Source: Pseudomonadota bacterium (GTDB lineage Bacteria > Pseudomonadota > Gammaproteobacteria > Steroidobacterales > SZUA-146). From it: 64,000 nucleotides of DNA. Positions 29,148 to 38,473 of this stretch are shown here, piece by piece. Position 1 is the first letter of the stretch. Every line of letters begins with the position of its first letter. The position numbers and the translations under genes are program-made. Where the stretch lies: contig JBCCHD010000005.1 in assembly GCA_039028935.1 (NCBI GenBank), positions 107,551-171,550 on the forward strand, read 5' to 3'. Under the pieces are notes generated by a model. The model did not search any database, was not told where the DNA came from, and saw only the letters and a list, made by a program, of their open reading frames with translations.

Positions 29148-30378
29148 CATCTCGTCTCTTTATCCGCCTAATGTCGTCGGCGGTGCCGAAGTGGGCTTAC
29201 GCACCATTTCAGAAGCGATGTCGCAATTTGGACATGAACTGCACGTCGTCACGTTGCAGCCGGAAGGCGTCGATCCGGTGATCGGCCGAGAGCGACGCGG
29301 CTCGGTGCAGGTTACTGAAGTACCGCTTGCCAATCTCTATTGGCCATTCAAGGCGGCTGACCTGCGGCCAAACTCCATCACCCGTATTCTGTGGCATGGG
29401 ATCGACACGGCCAATCACATTATGGCCAAGCGCGTTCAGGCCATCGTCAATGAGATCGATCCAGATATCGTTCTGACCCGTAATATTCAAGGCTTCTCAA
29501 CGGCAGTGATACCGGCAATCAAGCGTACGGGCAAACCGCTGGTTCACGTTCTCCATGACTACTCACTCATATGCCCTCGCACCACCATGTTTCGCAACGG
29601 TAAAGCGTGCGGCATGCTGTCCGAGCGGTGCTTTGGGTGTCGGGCGCTTACCGCACCGCGACGGTCCCACCTGACAGCCGTCGACGGTGTCATTGGTGTG
29701 AGTAAAGCGGTGCTAGACGCCCATCTCCAACACGGGCTGTTCACCGGCATTCGCAACCGCGTTATCTATAACGCGCTGAAGCCGAATATCAAGCCGATTA
29801 AATCACTGACAGATCGACGTCGACCCGCACGTTTTACGTTCGGGTTCATGGGACGCGTGGAGCAATCGAAAGGCGTTGAAACGCTGCTCAAGGCGTTCAG
29901 CGCGCTTGAACGACACGGCATACACGCCGACCTACATTTTGCCGGTCGCGGCGAACCCGAGTACCTCGAAATGCTCAAGCTTAAGTGGCCTCAGAGGAAT
30001 ATTCGTTATTTAGGCTATGTCGAAGCCAATTCTTTCTTAGAGGACATCGACTGTTTAGTCTTTCCTACCGAATCGGTTGAAGCACTCGGCAATAGCGTGT
30101 TCGAAGCGTTTTCGAAAGGAATACCGGTGATCGGTTCTAATACGGGCGGCATCGTTGAATCACTGACTCATGACAAGACCGGGTTCGTCTTTACGCCCGG
30201 AAACGAGAATGAGTTAGCCGGTTTCATGTATTCACTTCTGATGGAACCCGATCGATACGAATCGATGAGTCAGGCTGCTCTGTACAAGTCTCGTGAGTAT
30301 AAACCCGAGTCCCGCGCAAGTGAGTATCTGGATTTTCTCGATCAAGTCACGTCGGCAAAACACTACAACGCCGCATGA
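29134..30378 (+). CDS. Family 4 glycosyltransferase
   Basis: 414 residues, GT-B fold. The N-terminal domain begins MKILNISSLYPPNVVGGAEV. The C-terminal domain has GFMGRVEQSKGVETLLKAF and the family acidic motif in VEALGNSVFEAFSKGIPVIG. It retains the glycosyltransferase-4 donor site, while the donor and acceptor sugars are unknown. A cysteine-rich patch (CPRTTMFRNGKACGMLSERC) occurs near residues 150-170, a common insertion in GT4 enzymes of this type. Its stop overlaps the next gene by ATGA. Confidence 0.92.
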   Translation: MKILNISSLYPPNVVGGAEVGLRTISEAMSQFGHELHVVTLQPEGVDPVIGRERRGSVQVTEVPLANLYWPFKAADLRPNSITRILWHGIDTANHIMAKRVQAIVNEIDPDIVLTRNIQGFSTAVIPAIKRTGKPLVHVLHDYSLICPRTTMFRNGKACGMLSERCFGCRALTAPRRSHLTAVDGVIGVSKAVLDAHLQHGLFTGIRNRVIYNALKPNIKPIKSLTDRRRPARFTFGFMGRVEQSKGVETLLKAFSALERHGIHADLHFAGRGEPEYLEMLKLKWPQRNIRYLGYVEANSFLEDIDCLVFPTESVEALGNSVFEAFSKGIPVIGSNTGGIVESLTHDKTGFVFTPGNENELAGFMYSLLMEPDRYESMSQAALYKSREYKPESRASEYLDFLDQVTSAKHYNAA

Positions 30379-31673
30379 ATGCGCTGCCGGACATTTCGTG
30401 GCGAGAACGGTTTATCTTGCTTACCGCACTGGCGTTTGTTGCCATGAGTATTCTTGCCGGACCAATGCGCATGTATTTATCAATGGCCGGCCTATCCCCT
30501 TTAATCTATGTGCCCAACCTCATGCTCCTGATGGCGATTGCCTGGCAAATCGCGGATCAGGCGTATCGAGGTATCACGCCGCTTCAGTTGATTGGCGTAT
30601 TAATTCCCGTCTACCTGATCATCGTCGGTTTTCAATTTGGCGGCGTTATTCAAACCGCGATGGGCGTCTATGTTCTTCTTCCATTTTGGTTTGGACTAGC
30701 CTGCTGCCCTGTGCTCTTTAAAAACTGGGATCGTGTCGCTCGTTTCATCCCTGTGCTCTACATCGTTGCGACCAGTGGTGTACTGATTAACTACGTGGTT
30801 ACGTATCCATGGGAGGGATTCGGTTACAACGTCGGCAATCTCGATGTGGAAGGCTCCCGACAGTGGTACGCCTCCGGCGGCGTTAAGCGCCTAGCTGGCC
30901 TGTCCAGGGCCTCGTTTGACGCGGCTGTGCACATCATTTTATTCGGTATTCTCTTTGCGCTAACAATCCGTAACCCCCTGCTGCGCATGACGGTCTGGGT
31001 TCTGACCTTTGTTGCTGCCGTCCCCACAAACAGCAAAGGCATGCTACTGGTCGTCGTCGTACTGACCCCCGTTATTTTGTTACGTGAAAAACTGCCGCGT
31101 TCGTTTATGACCTTTCAGCTTGCGTTTTTCGCAGCCCTGGCCATGCTACTCCCCCTGTCGACGCTTCTGTTTGAATTTCACTCGCAATTTAGTAATCCGA
31201 CGCTGGCCAACGCGACGTATTCGTTTTACGACCGCTTAAACGATATGTGGCCGCGGGCGTGGTTACTGCTACACGAGGAAGGCCATTGGCTGATGGGACG
31301 CGGAATCGGCGGTATTGGCACCTCCCAGACGTACTTTGAACCCAGTTTGTTTAATGCCGGTGACAATCTATTTATGTACTGGTTTGTTGTGCTGGGCTGG
31401 TCTGGGCTGTTGGGCTTTCTATTGATTCTTCTGCGTAGTTTGCGATTAAAGCCCAACGAAAGCCCCGCACAAATGCGCATCTACTGCCTATTTATGGCGC
31501 TCATGGTTTACGGCAGCATGACCAATATTGTGGAAAACAGTGTTTTTGCCCTGGTCTGCGGCTTGCTCGTACGCTGGCTTTGCTCATCGCCCACGACGGT
31601 CGTCGCGTCGCGCTCCGACCAGTGGATTCCACCTTCAATCGCATCGGGGAGACTCGCGCATCATGCAGGATAA
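30375..31673 (+). CDS. Wzy/O-antigen-ligase-like polysaccharide polymerase
   Basis: 432 residues with about 11 predicted membrane helices and one long periplasmic loop. The layout and the position between flippase and glycosyltransferase genes fit a Wzy polymerase. Near the C-terminal loop, GHWLMGRGIGGIGTSQTYF resembles the region conserved in O-antigen ligase/polymerase proteins. These proteins are poorly conserved, so the call rests on topology and context. The last codons overlap the next gene by 11 bp. Confidence 0.78.
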   Translation: MNALPDISWRERFILLTALAFVAMSILAGPMRMYLSMAGLSPLIYVPNLMLLMAIAWQIADQAYRGITPLQLIGVLIPVYLIIVGFQFGGVIQTAMGVYVLLPFWFGLACCPVLFKNWDRVARFIPVLYIVATSGVLINYVVTYPWEGFGYNVGNLDVEGSRQWYASGGVKRLAGLSRASFDAAVHIILFGILFALTIRNPLLRMTVWVLTFVAAVPTNSKGMLLVVVVLTPVILLREKLPRSFMTFQLAFFAALAMLLPLSTLLFEFHSQFSNPTLANATYSFYDRLNDMWPRAWLLLHEEGHWLMGRGIGGIGTSQTYFEPSLFNAGDNLFMYWFVVLGWSGLLGFLLILLRSLRLKPNESPAQMRIYCLFMALMVYGSMTNIVENSVFALVCGLLVRWLCSSPTTVVASRSDQWIPPSIASGRLAHHAG

Positions 31674-32838
31674 TCCTAACCTTTCGACACGAGTCGTGTG
31701 GATAAATGCCCGTTTCCTCGGGCGCACGCTGACCGGCGTAGAACGCGTTGCGACCGAACTTCTCGCCGCCGCGTCGAGGCATATACTGGATTCACACGGC
31801 ACGTTTACGCGGCGCGGGGTACGGTATGCGCTACGCCTCATCGCGCCGACCGCCTACGACGGCGACTCCCCTTGGTCGAACATACCACTGGAGACGGGTG
31901 GTCGCTTCAAGGGACACCTGTGGGAGCAGATCGACCTACCTCGATTGACCCGCCAGGGACTGCTGATCAGTCTGTGTAATACCGGACCTGTGCTGAAGCG
32001 GAATCACCTTGTATACCTTCACGATGCCCAGCCATTTGCTATCCCTAAGAATTTCTCTTTGGGCTTTCGATCTTGGTACCGAGTGATGTTCTATCTGCTG
32101 GTCAGACGTGCGCGGCATATTTTCGTGAACTCAGACTTTACGCAGAATGAACTCGCTCGATACGTCGATCTCGATCTGAATAAAGTCACCCGCCTCTATT
32201 TGGCGGCCGATCTGGATACACCGTCGGACAACGCGGACTGTCTTGCGGATATGAACGTACCAAGTAAACCGTTCGTTTTGGCCGTGAGCAGCGCAAACCC
32301 CAACAAGAATTTTGCGGGCGTATTGAAGGCACTTGATCATCTGGGTTCAGACAGCCCGCCCGTTGTGTTCGTGGGCGCACGACACCACGATCACTTTTCA
32401 GGTACCGAAATTGACTGGGGCAAAACTACCCATCTTGGCTATGTCACCGATCAACAGCTCAATGCGCTTTACCGCCGCGCGTTGTGCTTGGTGTTCCCCT
32501 CGTTTTACGAGGGGTTTGGACTGCCTCCTCTTGAGGCGATAACAGCCGGCTGTCCGGTTATTGTCTCCAAAACCAGCTCCCTGCCGGAGATATCAGCCGA
32601 CGCGGCGTTGTACTGCGACCCGAATGACCCTACGACGATCGCCGATTGCGTTCATCAATTGGCCAGCAACGACGAGCTCAGAGCCGCTCAGATCCAAAAA
32701 GGTCTCGCTCGCAGTGCGCTCTTTTCGTGGAGAGCAAGCGCTAACACACTGATCGAGACCATCGCGCGAACCGATAGCGACTATCGCGCTGGTGTTCGAT
32801 CGCCTCTACCCGAGTCGATCCGCATTCCATCAGACTGA
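31663..32838 (+). CDS. Family 4 glycosyltransferase
   Basis: 391 residues from the ATG at 31663, with GGGAG upstream; an open frame further left only overlaps the polymerase gene. It is a GT-B enzyme with INARFLGRTLTGVERV at the N-terminus. The donor-site motif is FPSFYEGFGLPPLEAITAGC, followed by VIVSKTSSLPEI. It is like mannosyl/rhamnosyl transferases of O-antigen clusters, but the sugar cannot be named. Last gene of the polysaccharide operon; a strong hairpin follows. Confidence 0.92.
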   Translation: MQDNPNLSTRVVWINARFLGRTLTGVERVATELLAAASRHILDSHGTFTRRGVRYALRLIAPTAYDGDSPWSNIPLETGGRFKGHLWEQIDLPRLTRQGLLISLCNTGPVLKRNHLVYLHDAQPFAIPKNFSLGFRSWYRVMFYLLVRRARHIFVNSDFTQNELARYVDLDLNKVTRLYLAADLDTPSDNADCLADMNVPSKPFVLAVSSANPNKNFAGVLKALDHLGSDSPPVVFVGARHHDHFSGTEIDWGKTTHLGYVTDQQLNALYRRALCLVFPSFYEGFGLPPLEAITAGCPVIVSKTSSLPEISADAALYCDPNDPTTIADCVHQLASNDELRAAQIQKGLARSALFSWRASANTLIETIARTDSDYRAGVRSPLPESIRIPSD

Positions 32839-32948
32839 CTCACTCTCACCACGACTCGGATGCCGACCGTGCGATCAGCGGACACCAACGAGCGGAACCG
32901 TCGATCGATCATCCGTCCCCGACTCATCCAAAAAAACCCGCGTCGCAA

Positions 32949-32980
32949 CCGGCTCAGCGCGAAGAAACGCGCTGAGCCGG
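32949..32980. terminator. Perfect 13-bp hairpin at the end of the polysaccharide operon
   Basis: CCGGCTCAGCGCG and its exact complement CGCGCTGAGCCGG are separated by six bases. It lies between the plus-strand operon end (32838) and the convergent DUF4397 gene end (33002), so it can serve both. There is no T-tract, so intrinsic termination is probable but not certain. Confidence 0.6.
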
Positions 32981-33001
32981 TCGGATGTGATGACCCGACG
33001 A

Positions 33002-34459
33002 TCAATTGGTGGTTAATACTAAACCGAAATCATTCGGCGTACCGGAAGGCTCCTGAGGCCCTCGCGCAATGACATTCACTACGTCACCGCCCGCAAGCGG
33101 AACACCCTCAGCATTAATCGCAACCATGCCGCCGGCTTCGACCCGAACATCATAATCCCCCGGCGCAACGGAAACGTAGTCAGTGATCACACCCACTTCG
33201 AAATTCTCAAGCAGTGGCGTCACGGTGCCGCCCTCAATATCGGCGACCGATGTTTCGCCCGCCACGGTCACGTAGACATTGACCGTGCCCGCCGCTGGCG
33301 CCGCATGGATGACTTTGACGCGCGCTTCTGTCGCAACACTTCGATTATTGTCCTCAGTGACCAATAAATTGAACGCCGGAGTGCTAGCCACACGCCCAAA
33401 GGCCACGACCGTAAATTCAGATCCCGCTGTGAGTGCCAGGGTGTCGGATTGAAACACACTATCGCCGATCGTGTCGGAATCGGGGGCGACATCAAACACG
33501 TAGTCGCCCGCCGGAACTTGAGCGTAGGCATCCGCAGCCGGGAAGGCATCGGTGTAGGCAAACGTTGCAATCAGTTCGACCGGGTCTGCACCCAACGCGG
33601 CACTCGTTGCAAAGACCTCAACCGGGCCACCAGCGGCATTGGTGGCGTCCGGCGATGCGTGCACCACCTTTGCCGACACGGTGGTGGCCGAATCCAGCAG
33701 CACCAGCGCTGCGTCGTCGGTGCTCACTAACAACTTGATGGGCGATGCGGCATTCTCCGCCTCGTTGGTGCTTGCAATCGCCGCGATAAACAGTCGTTGA
33801 CCGGCAAACGGCGTGAGATCCACAGTGCCTGAATCGTACACAACGCCGCCCGAAACAACCGCACGAATGCGTACGTCACCCGCCGTTAACGCACCAGCAT
33901 CGGCGCTTTCCTGAAACGCGAGTGTGGTCAGGGGCATCATGCCGGTGATATCGGTGGTTGGGTCGGTCACAAACAGATCGACAGCCGGCGCCGCTGGCGC
34001 CGCGTGCAATACCGCAATGGATACTTGATCCGCTGCTGGGTCACTGGCGCTCTCATCCACGACCAGCGGTGCAATAGTCGCCACATCACCCGCCGCGACG
34101 ATGGTCGTGCGTCCATCTTCAGGTAAATTAAAGGCGTTTACGGTGATCACGGTCGTCGTCGTATCACCCGGCAAAATACCGTCAACGGTAATATCGTAGT
34201 CACCCGCTTCCACGTCCGCAAAACCGGAGCTTTGGCCAAAATCGAGCGCGGCAATTGCCTCTGTCCCGCTCAGTGACACGTTGACCGCTGGGGCATCCGG
34301 CGACGCGTGAATAACGCGTACTTTGCTCATTGCCGCAGGTTGCACAATGATCTCCGGCGTGACCGGATCATCATCACTGTCACTGCACGCAAAAGCGAAT
34401 GAAAGAAGGGATAGAAACGCGAGGCGTTTTGAAACAACAAGAAAGTGTGATGGCAACAT
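33002..34459 (-). CDS. DUF4397-domain surface lipoprotein
   Basis: 485 residues. The signal peptide ends at FAFACSDSDDD, with the cysteine followed by acidic residues typical of outer-membrane lipoproteins. Two DUF4397 units are recognisable by repeated openings KVRVIHASPDAPAVNVSLSG and IAVLHAAPAAPAVDLFVTD, with further degenerate copies (KVVHASPDA, KVIHAAPAAGTVNVYV). The fold is immunoglobulin-like and the function of the family is unknown. Sequence is rich in Ala, Val, Asp and Thr, as in secreted proteins. Confidence 0.85.
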   Translation of the reverse strand: MLPSHFLVVSKRLAFLSLLSFAFACSDSDDDPVTPEIIVQPAAMSKVRVIHASPDAPAVNVSLSGTEAIAALDFGQSSGFADVEAGDYDITVDGILPGDTTTTVITVNAFNLPEDGRTTIVAAGDVATIAPLVVDESASDPAADQVSIAVLHAAPAAPAVDLFVTDPTTDITGMMPLTTLAFQESADAGALTAGDVRIRAVVSGGVVYDSGTVDLTPFAGQRLFIAAIASTNEAENAASPIKLLVSTDDAALVLLDSATTVSAKVVHASPDATNAAGGPVEVFATSAALGADPVELIATFAYTDAFPAADAYAQVPAGDYVFDVAPDSDTIGDSVFQSDTLALTAGSEFTVVAFGRVASTPAFNLLVTEDNNRSVATEARVKVIHAAPAAGTVNVYVTVAGETSVADIEGGTVTPLLENFEVGVITDYVSVAPGDYDVRVEAGGMVAINAEGVPLAGGDVVNVIARGPQEPSGTPNDFGLVLTTN

Positions 34460-34759
34460 GAGTTACGCTCCTCATTTTTAGGAGCGATGAGAGTAGAAAC
34501 TCAAAAGTGAAACACCAGTGACTGTGTAGTGATACACAGGTGAAAGCATAAACGAATGGTGATAAATGAGCGTGCGCGTGAATTCTGAGTTAATTCAAAG
34601 TGAGGTTAAAGTGAATCACGCCTCCAGACTGTGGCACATAGAACGCAGTAGCGGCCGACTTAAGCGATCGCGCAGAAGACGGTGCGCAAATTCTCTCACC
34701 CGTTTTATCATCGATTTAGTCGGTTGCGATCGATTAACCACACACTCAGGAAAACCGTC
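34460..34759. other. Intergenic region, no gene seen
   Basis: 300 bp between the start of the DUF4397 gene and the end of the HxlR gene, moderately AT-rich. The left part probably carries the DUF4397 promoter. No convincing reading frame or structure was found. Confidence 0.45.
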
Positions 34760-35101
34760 CTACAACTCTTCGGCTATTTCGGCTTGAAGTGCTTCCAATT
34801 GATCGAGCACTCTCAGGAATTTCTCTCCGAATGGTGTCACGCTGTACTCCACGCGCGGCGGCAGCTCATTGAATTGTTGTTTTCGCAATATGCCGAACTG
34901 AATATTTTTTCTGAGGCACTCGTTCAGCACTTTGGTCGTCAAGCCCTCCACCTGTCGCACCATCTGCCCCGGCCGGTTAATGCCGCTTGCAAGCAGTTGA
35001 TAGACAGTGAGCGACCACTTGCAACCGTAAATCGTCTCGAGCATACGCGCACTTCTTGCCGGCGCACTCTTTCGCGTCATAGTTTTTTCACTGGATTTCA
35101 T
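34760..35101 (-). CDS. HxlR-family transcriptional regulator
   Basis: 113 residues with the single winged-helix HxlR domain: IYGCKWSLTVYQLLASG, INRPGQMVRQVEGLTTKVLNECL, and the wing RVEYSVTPFGEKF. The single cysteine in YGCKW sits where several redox or quinone-sensing HxlR proteins have theirs. It is divergent from an SDR gene with an inverted repeat between, the standard arrangement for an HxlR repressor that controls an adjacent oxidoreductase. Confidence 0.92.
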   Translation of the reverse strand: MKSSEKTMTRKSAPARSARMLETIYGCKWSLTVYQLLASGINRPGQMVRQVEGLTTKVLNECLRKNIQFGILRKQQFNELPPRVEYSVTPFGEKFLRVLDQLEALQAEIAEEL

Positions 35102-35112
35102 AAAGATAGACC

Positions 35113-35149
35113 AAAAAGTACCTATAGCACCATTTTGTGCTTACTTTTT
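35113..35149. promoter_or_regulatory. Inverted repeat in HxlR/SDR divergent promoter
   Basis: AAAAAGTA (35113-35120) and TACTTTTT (35142-35149) form the outer arms, with GCAC and GTGC as inner arms. It lies between the divergent HxlR and SDR starts. HxlR proteins bind such AT-rich GTA/TAC palindromes, so it is a likely operator; spacing of the inner arms is not symmetric. Confidence 0.45.
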
Positions 35150-35206
35150 AATAACTTAAGACTACATTAGATTACCGGCTCACACCAACGTAAACGGAGC
35201 TCTGTG

Positions 35207-35971
35207 ATGAGTCAATCCCCTCTCGCTTTTATTCTCGGTGGCACCAGCGGCATGGGCCACGCCACGGCCAAGCAACTCAATGAACTCGGCATCGACACGC
35301 TGATTTTGGGTAACCGCGTCGATAAGTTGGATCGAGTGCGTCATGAACTGACTACCCACGCCGCTGTCGAGACGCTTCAGGCCGATCTTTACAACACGGA
35401 GGATGTTAGTCGCGTTATCGCCGCGATCAACCACCTGGATCGGCCAATTCGCTACTTCGTTAACGCCGCCGGCTACTTCAATCCGAAACCGTTTCTGACG
35501 CATACGTCCGATGACTACACGACGTACGCCAAACTCAATGAGTCCGCATTCTTTATCTCTCAAGCGGTTGCTAAGAACATGGTCGAGCACGGCGGTGGGT
35601 CGATCGTTCATATCGGCTCTATGTGGGCCAAGCAAGCGATTAAGGCGACGCCATCATCGGCTTATTCAATGGCCAAAGCCGGACTACACGCGCTAACGCA
35701 ACACATGGCGATGGAACTCGCCGAACACAACATACGCGTCAACGCCGTATCGCCAGCCGTGGTCAAAACACCGATCTACGAGACGTTCATTGATCCCACC
35801 GATCTCGATGAGGCGCTATCGGGTTTTGATGGTTTTCATCCAATCGGTCGAATCGGAACACCTGAGGATGTTGCCAACACCATCGTGTTCTTGTTGCAAG
35901 ATTCAGCGAGCTGGGTCACCGGCGCGATCTGGGATGTCGACGGCGGGGTCATTGCCGGGCGCAATGCCTAA
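35207..35971 (+). CDS. Short-chain dehydrogenase/reductase
   Basis: 254 residues from the ATG at 35207 (GGAG upstream; a GTG precedes it directly). The classical SDR features are present: TGxxxGxG-like GGTSGMGHA for NAD(P), a NAG-like VNAAGY, catalytic Ser in IGSM, and YxxxK as YSMAKAG. The sequence ends with [13 protein letters not shown]. Substrate unknown. Divergent transcription from the HxlR gene suggests that the regulator controls it, perhaps in response to a reactive carbonyl or quinone compound. Confidence 0.92.
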   Translation: MSQSPLAFILGGTSGMGHATAKQLNELGIDTLILGNRVDKLDRVRHELTTHAAVETLQADLYNTEDVSRVIAAINHLDRPIRYFVNAAGYFNPKPFLTHTSDDYTTYAKLNESAFFISQAVAKNMVEHGGGSIVHIGSMWAKQAIKATPSSAYSMAKAGLHALTQHMAMELAEHNIRVNAVSPAVVKTPIYETFIDPTDLDEALSGFDGFHPIGRIGTPEDVANTIVFLLQDSASWVTGAIWDVDGGVIAGRNA

Positions 35972-36029
35972 CGCCGCTACCGGCATCCTGGCATGTCGTG
36001 AGGGTGTGCACACTGTGCGCTAAGCGAGC

Positions 36030-36071
36030 GGTGCTTCTGATCAAGCGGCCATTAAGGAGATCAGAAGCACC
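36030..36071. terminator. 13-bp inverted repeat between convergent genes
   Basis: GGTGCTTCTGATC at 36030-36042 and GATCAGAAGCACC at 36059-36071 form a perfect stem with a 16-base loop. It sits between the SDR gene (plus) and the channel gene (minus), six bases from the latter's stop. No T-tract is obvious. Confidence 0.55.
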
Positions 36072-36076
36072 CGCTA

Positions 36077-36658
36077 TTAGTCTCTATCAACCGATTCGAG
36101 CCAAATTGGATGCAGGGTGACGATAAAGAGCGCAGTCGTCCATCCGATCATGAGCAGTCCTGAGAGCGTCTCCAAGCCAGCAAACAAGCGAAGTCCACCC
36201 GTTGGATAGATATCACCGAACCCGAGTGATGTGTAGCACGCGATTGAAAAATAGATGAAATCCGCCAATGATCCGGTGCTAAACCCCTCGAGGCTACCTA
36301 CCTGCCAGCCGTGCGCTAGGCCAAACATGATCAATCCATAGATCTGCATTTCGAGTAAGTGAATCGTAAACATCACCATCATTGCCAACGCAATCCGAAA
36401 GGAGGTCACATTCGAACGCTGCAGGTAATCCACGAACACTAAGCGGCAGAAATAGAAATGGAATGCAAACATAATCAGTGCGGTTGCGACACTCACAAGC
36501 AGGGAGGCCAATAGCAGCGGCACAACGGGCCGGTCTACATCCATTGTGAGGCCCGGTTTGGACGATTGCATGACCGCCACAGCAAACACCAGCAGAACAG
36601 CGATCATCACAATAGAAAACAACAGAAACATCCTGCTGTGTGCAATTCTTCTAGGCAT
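36077..36658 (-). CDS. Two-pore-helix ion channel-like protein
   Basis: 193 residues with four likely membrane segments. The last pair flanks a selectivity-filter-like motif TSLGFGD (143-149) followed by YP, corresponding to TVGYGDxYP of K+ channels. The pore loop is preceded by LADFIYFSIACY, matching the pore helix. No cytoplasmic RCK domain is present. It likely passes K+; the SLGFGD variant occurs in several bacterial channels. The ATG at 36658 has GGAGAT upstream. Confidence 0.8.
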   Translation of the reverse strand: MPRRIAHSRMFLLFSIVMIAVLLVFAVAVMQSSKPGLTMDVDRPVVPLLLASLLVSVATALIMFAFHFYFCRLVFVDYLQRSNVTSFRIALAMMVMFTIHLLEMQIYGLIMFGLAHGWQVGSLEGFSTGSLADFIYFSIACYTSLGFGDIYPTGGLRLFAGLETLSGLLMIGWTTALFIVTLHPIWLESVDRD

Positions 36659-36848
36659 GTTATCTCCTGAGCGAGCTCGACCTGCTTCCAGCCATCCGTT
36701 TTGAACAACCTGTCTCTATACTCATTCGTCTAGCTCATCAGGCCTAGCTCATCTGGCCGAGCTCACCGCAATGTGCACGAATCCCACTACAGTCATAAAT
36801 CGTCCATTGCGCCAATTGGCGCGTGCCACCGAGAAACAAATCGCACCG

Positions 36849-37262
36849 TCAATAGGCCGCACCACTCCCAAGCCGTGTACCCACCAACGCAGTAAGGGGC
36901 AGCACGATCATCGACAACACCCAAAACCACGTCGGATAGGGGAGCATCGTGAGATTAAAAACGACTAATCCAAACAGCACGATAGCCACCGCGTAGCCAT
37001 GCCCTGGATGCCGGTCAGGCCCCAGGCGAGCGGCCACAAAGGTGCAGATCAGCATGATCGCGCCGTAACACACACCGCCGAGTAGCACGAGCACCCAGGC
37101 TGGATAGGATTCAACCTGTCGCGCCACTTCTTCAAACGATCCGCTAAAATCGTCCGGCCACGGATGCAGCACAGCACTCAGCGCTTCAACCGCCATAAAA
37201 AGCCCCGCCGCGATCGCGATCCCGACAAGCACTGCCAGTACGCTTTTAATTCCTTTCAACAC
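36849..37262 (-). CDS. Small four-helix membrane protein, unknown function
   Basis: 137 residues. Four membrane-spanning stretches are visible: residues ~8-28, 55-80, 88-108 and 112-130. The first loop (LHPWPDDFSGSFEEVARQVESYP) is acidic and probably periplasmic. No catalytic motif. The ATG at 37262 is preceded by GGAGAAGGC-like sequence. Its neighbours give no clue to the role. Confidence 0.65.
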   Translation of the reverse strand: MLKGIKSVLAVLVGIAIAAGLFMAVEALSAVLHPWPDDFSGSFEEVARQVESYPAWVLVLLGGVCYGAIMLICTFVAARLGPDRHPGHGYAVAIVLFGLVVFNLTMLPYPTWFWVLSMIVLPLTALVGTRLGSGAAY

Positions 37263-37351
37263 TGCCTTCTCCGCCCTTCAAACGGTTCCGCACGCCACTC
37301 AATGATAACCGCCCCCCCGATACCTGAGGAGTGGCAGCGGACGAAACAGTA

Positions 37352-38329
37352 CTACCCATCGTCCCTCGCATCGCGACCAGTACTTCCCGAGCGATGAACT
37401 GACTGATCGGACTCCGCCTCGGCGGACGACCACTCATCCGGCTTCGGGCTCCAATCACCGTCGCCAAAAAACTGATACGGCAGTCCGCCTAAACTGCCCT
37501 CAAAAAACGCGAACGCGGCCGCCTCTCCGCCATCCTCATAAGTCGAATTATTGGCAAAGCCCGTAAACCGGTGGGCGTCTTGCGCCAGCGCTTTGATGCA
37601 AAATCGTGCCAGTTCGTAACTCAGTTCATTGCCCTCGTCGATGCGACCAAACGACAGGCCGTTCCAAAACTCCTGGATGGTCTGCGCATCCCAAAACTGT
37701 TTGTGTCTTTCAAGCTGCTTACTATCCATTCGAATCGGTCGACTGCCGCACAGCTCGTCTTCCAGCGTCACCGCCAACCCTTCGTTAAGCCAAAGTGGAA
37801 TCGGTAGATGACTCAAGCACCGATGCGTAAATTCATGAGCGAAGGTAGCTTCGGTTTCATACATATCAAAATGCGGAATCGCCATATGCGAATAGTAATG
37901 ACTGATAAAGACACCCGAACTCATGGGGTGCTCACCCTCCGAATAAAAGTACGCGATGTAATCGTAATACAGCTCATCATTGCCAAACAGCAGAACCACG
38001 TTCTTCCCCGCCCCCCCGTCAAGCCCAATACCGTCAAGCATGGACAGAACACCGGCTCGCGAACGCTCCATAAACGCGCCAATCGACGCGGATGGACGAT
38101 CGTCTAGGCAGTTCAAAATCAAAAAATTCTCGGTCTCAAAAACCGAATAGTCCGGACCACACGCCTGCGCCACCTGCCGAAGCCAAACACGCCCGACTTC
38201 GCACCAGGCCTCATGAACGGCATCGTCTGCGACGTCGTCTAACGCTTGTTCAATAGACTGCCAGTCGGGCCTTGGAAAACGCCCGTCAGTTGGCATCAGC
38301 TCAGAAAGTGCGTCGATCTTCACAACCAA
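37352..38329 (-). CDS. Cytoplasmic HExxH-motif metallopeptidase-like protein
   Basis: 325 residues, no signal peptide. The zinc motif HEFTH is at 165-169 and a downstream Glu183 (LWLNEGLAV) supplies the expected third ligand, so the gluzincin core is complete. The N-terminal ~100 residues and the acidic Ser/Asp-rich C-terminal tail are not recognised. The helix carrying NEGLA is typical of DUF1570/M1-like minimal proteases. Substrate unknown. A second, unrelated HExxH protein with the same pattern lies at 55440-57002. Confidence 0.7.
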   Translation of the reverse strand: MVVKIDALSELMPTDGRFPRPDWQSIEQALDDVADDAVHEAWCEVGRVWLRQVAQACGPDYSVFETENFLILNCLDDRPSASIGAFMERSRAGVLSMLDGIGLDGGAGKNVVLLFGNDELYYDYIAYFYSEGEHPMSSGVFISHYYSHMAIPHFDMYETEATFAHEFTHRCLSHLPIPLWLNEGLAVTLEDELCGSRPIRMDSKQLERHKQFWDAQTIQEFWNGLSFGRIDEGNELSYELARFCIKALAQDAHRFTGFANNSTYEDGGEAAAFAFFEGSLGGLPYQFFGDGDWSPKPDEWSSAEAESDQSVHRSGSTGRDARDDG

Positions 38330-38473
38330 CTCCCACTATGAACGCGTGCTTATCTAAGCGCAAAATCAATGAGCACTTTGTCGCGTGCACGGACGCAAGC
38401 CCCCTGTTCGCCTGTCGGAATACACCGGCTTAGAGGTACTCGGCTGCATGCGTGGGTGTACAGCGCGCTCACG

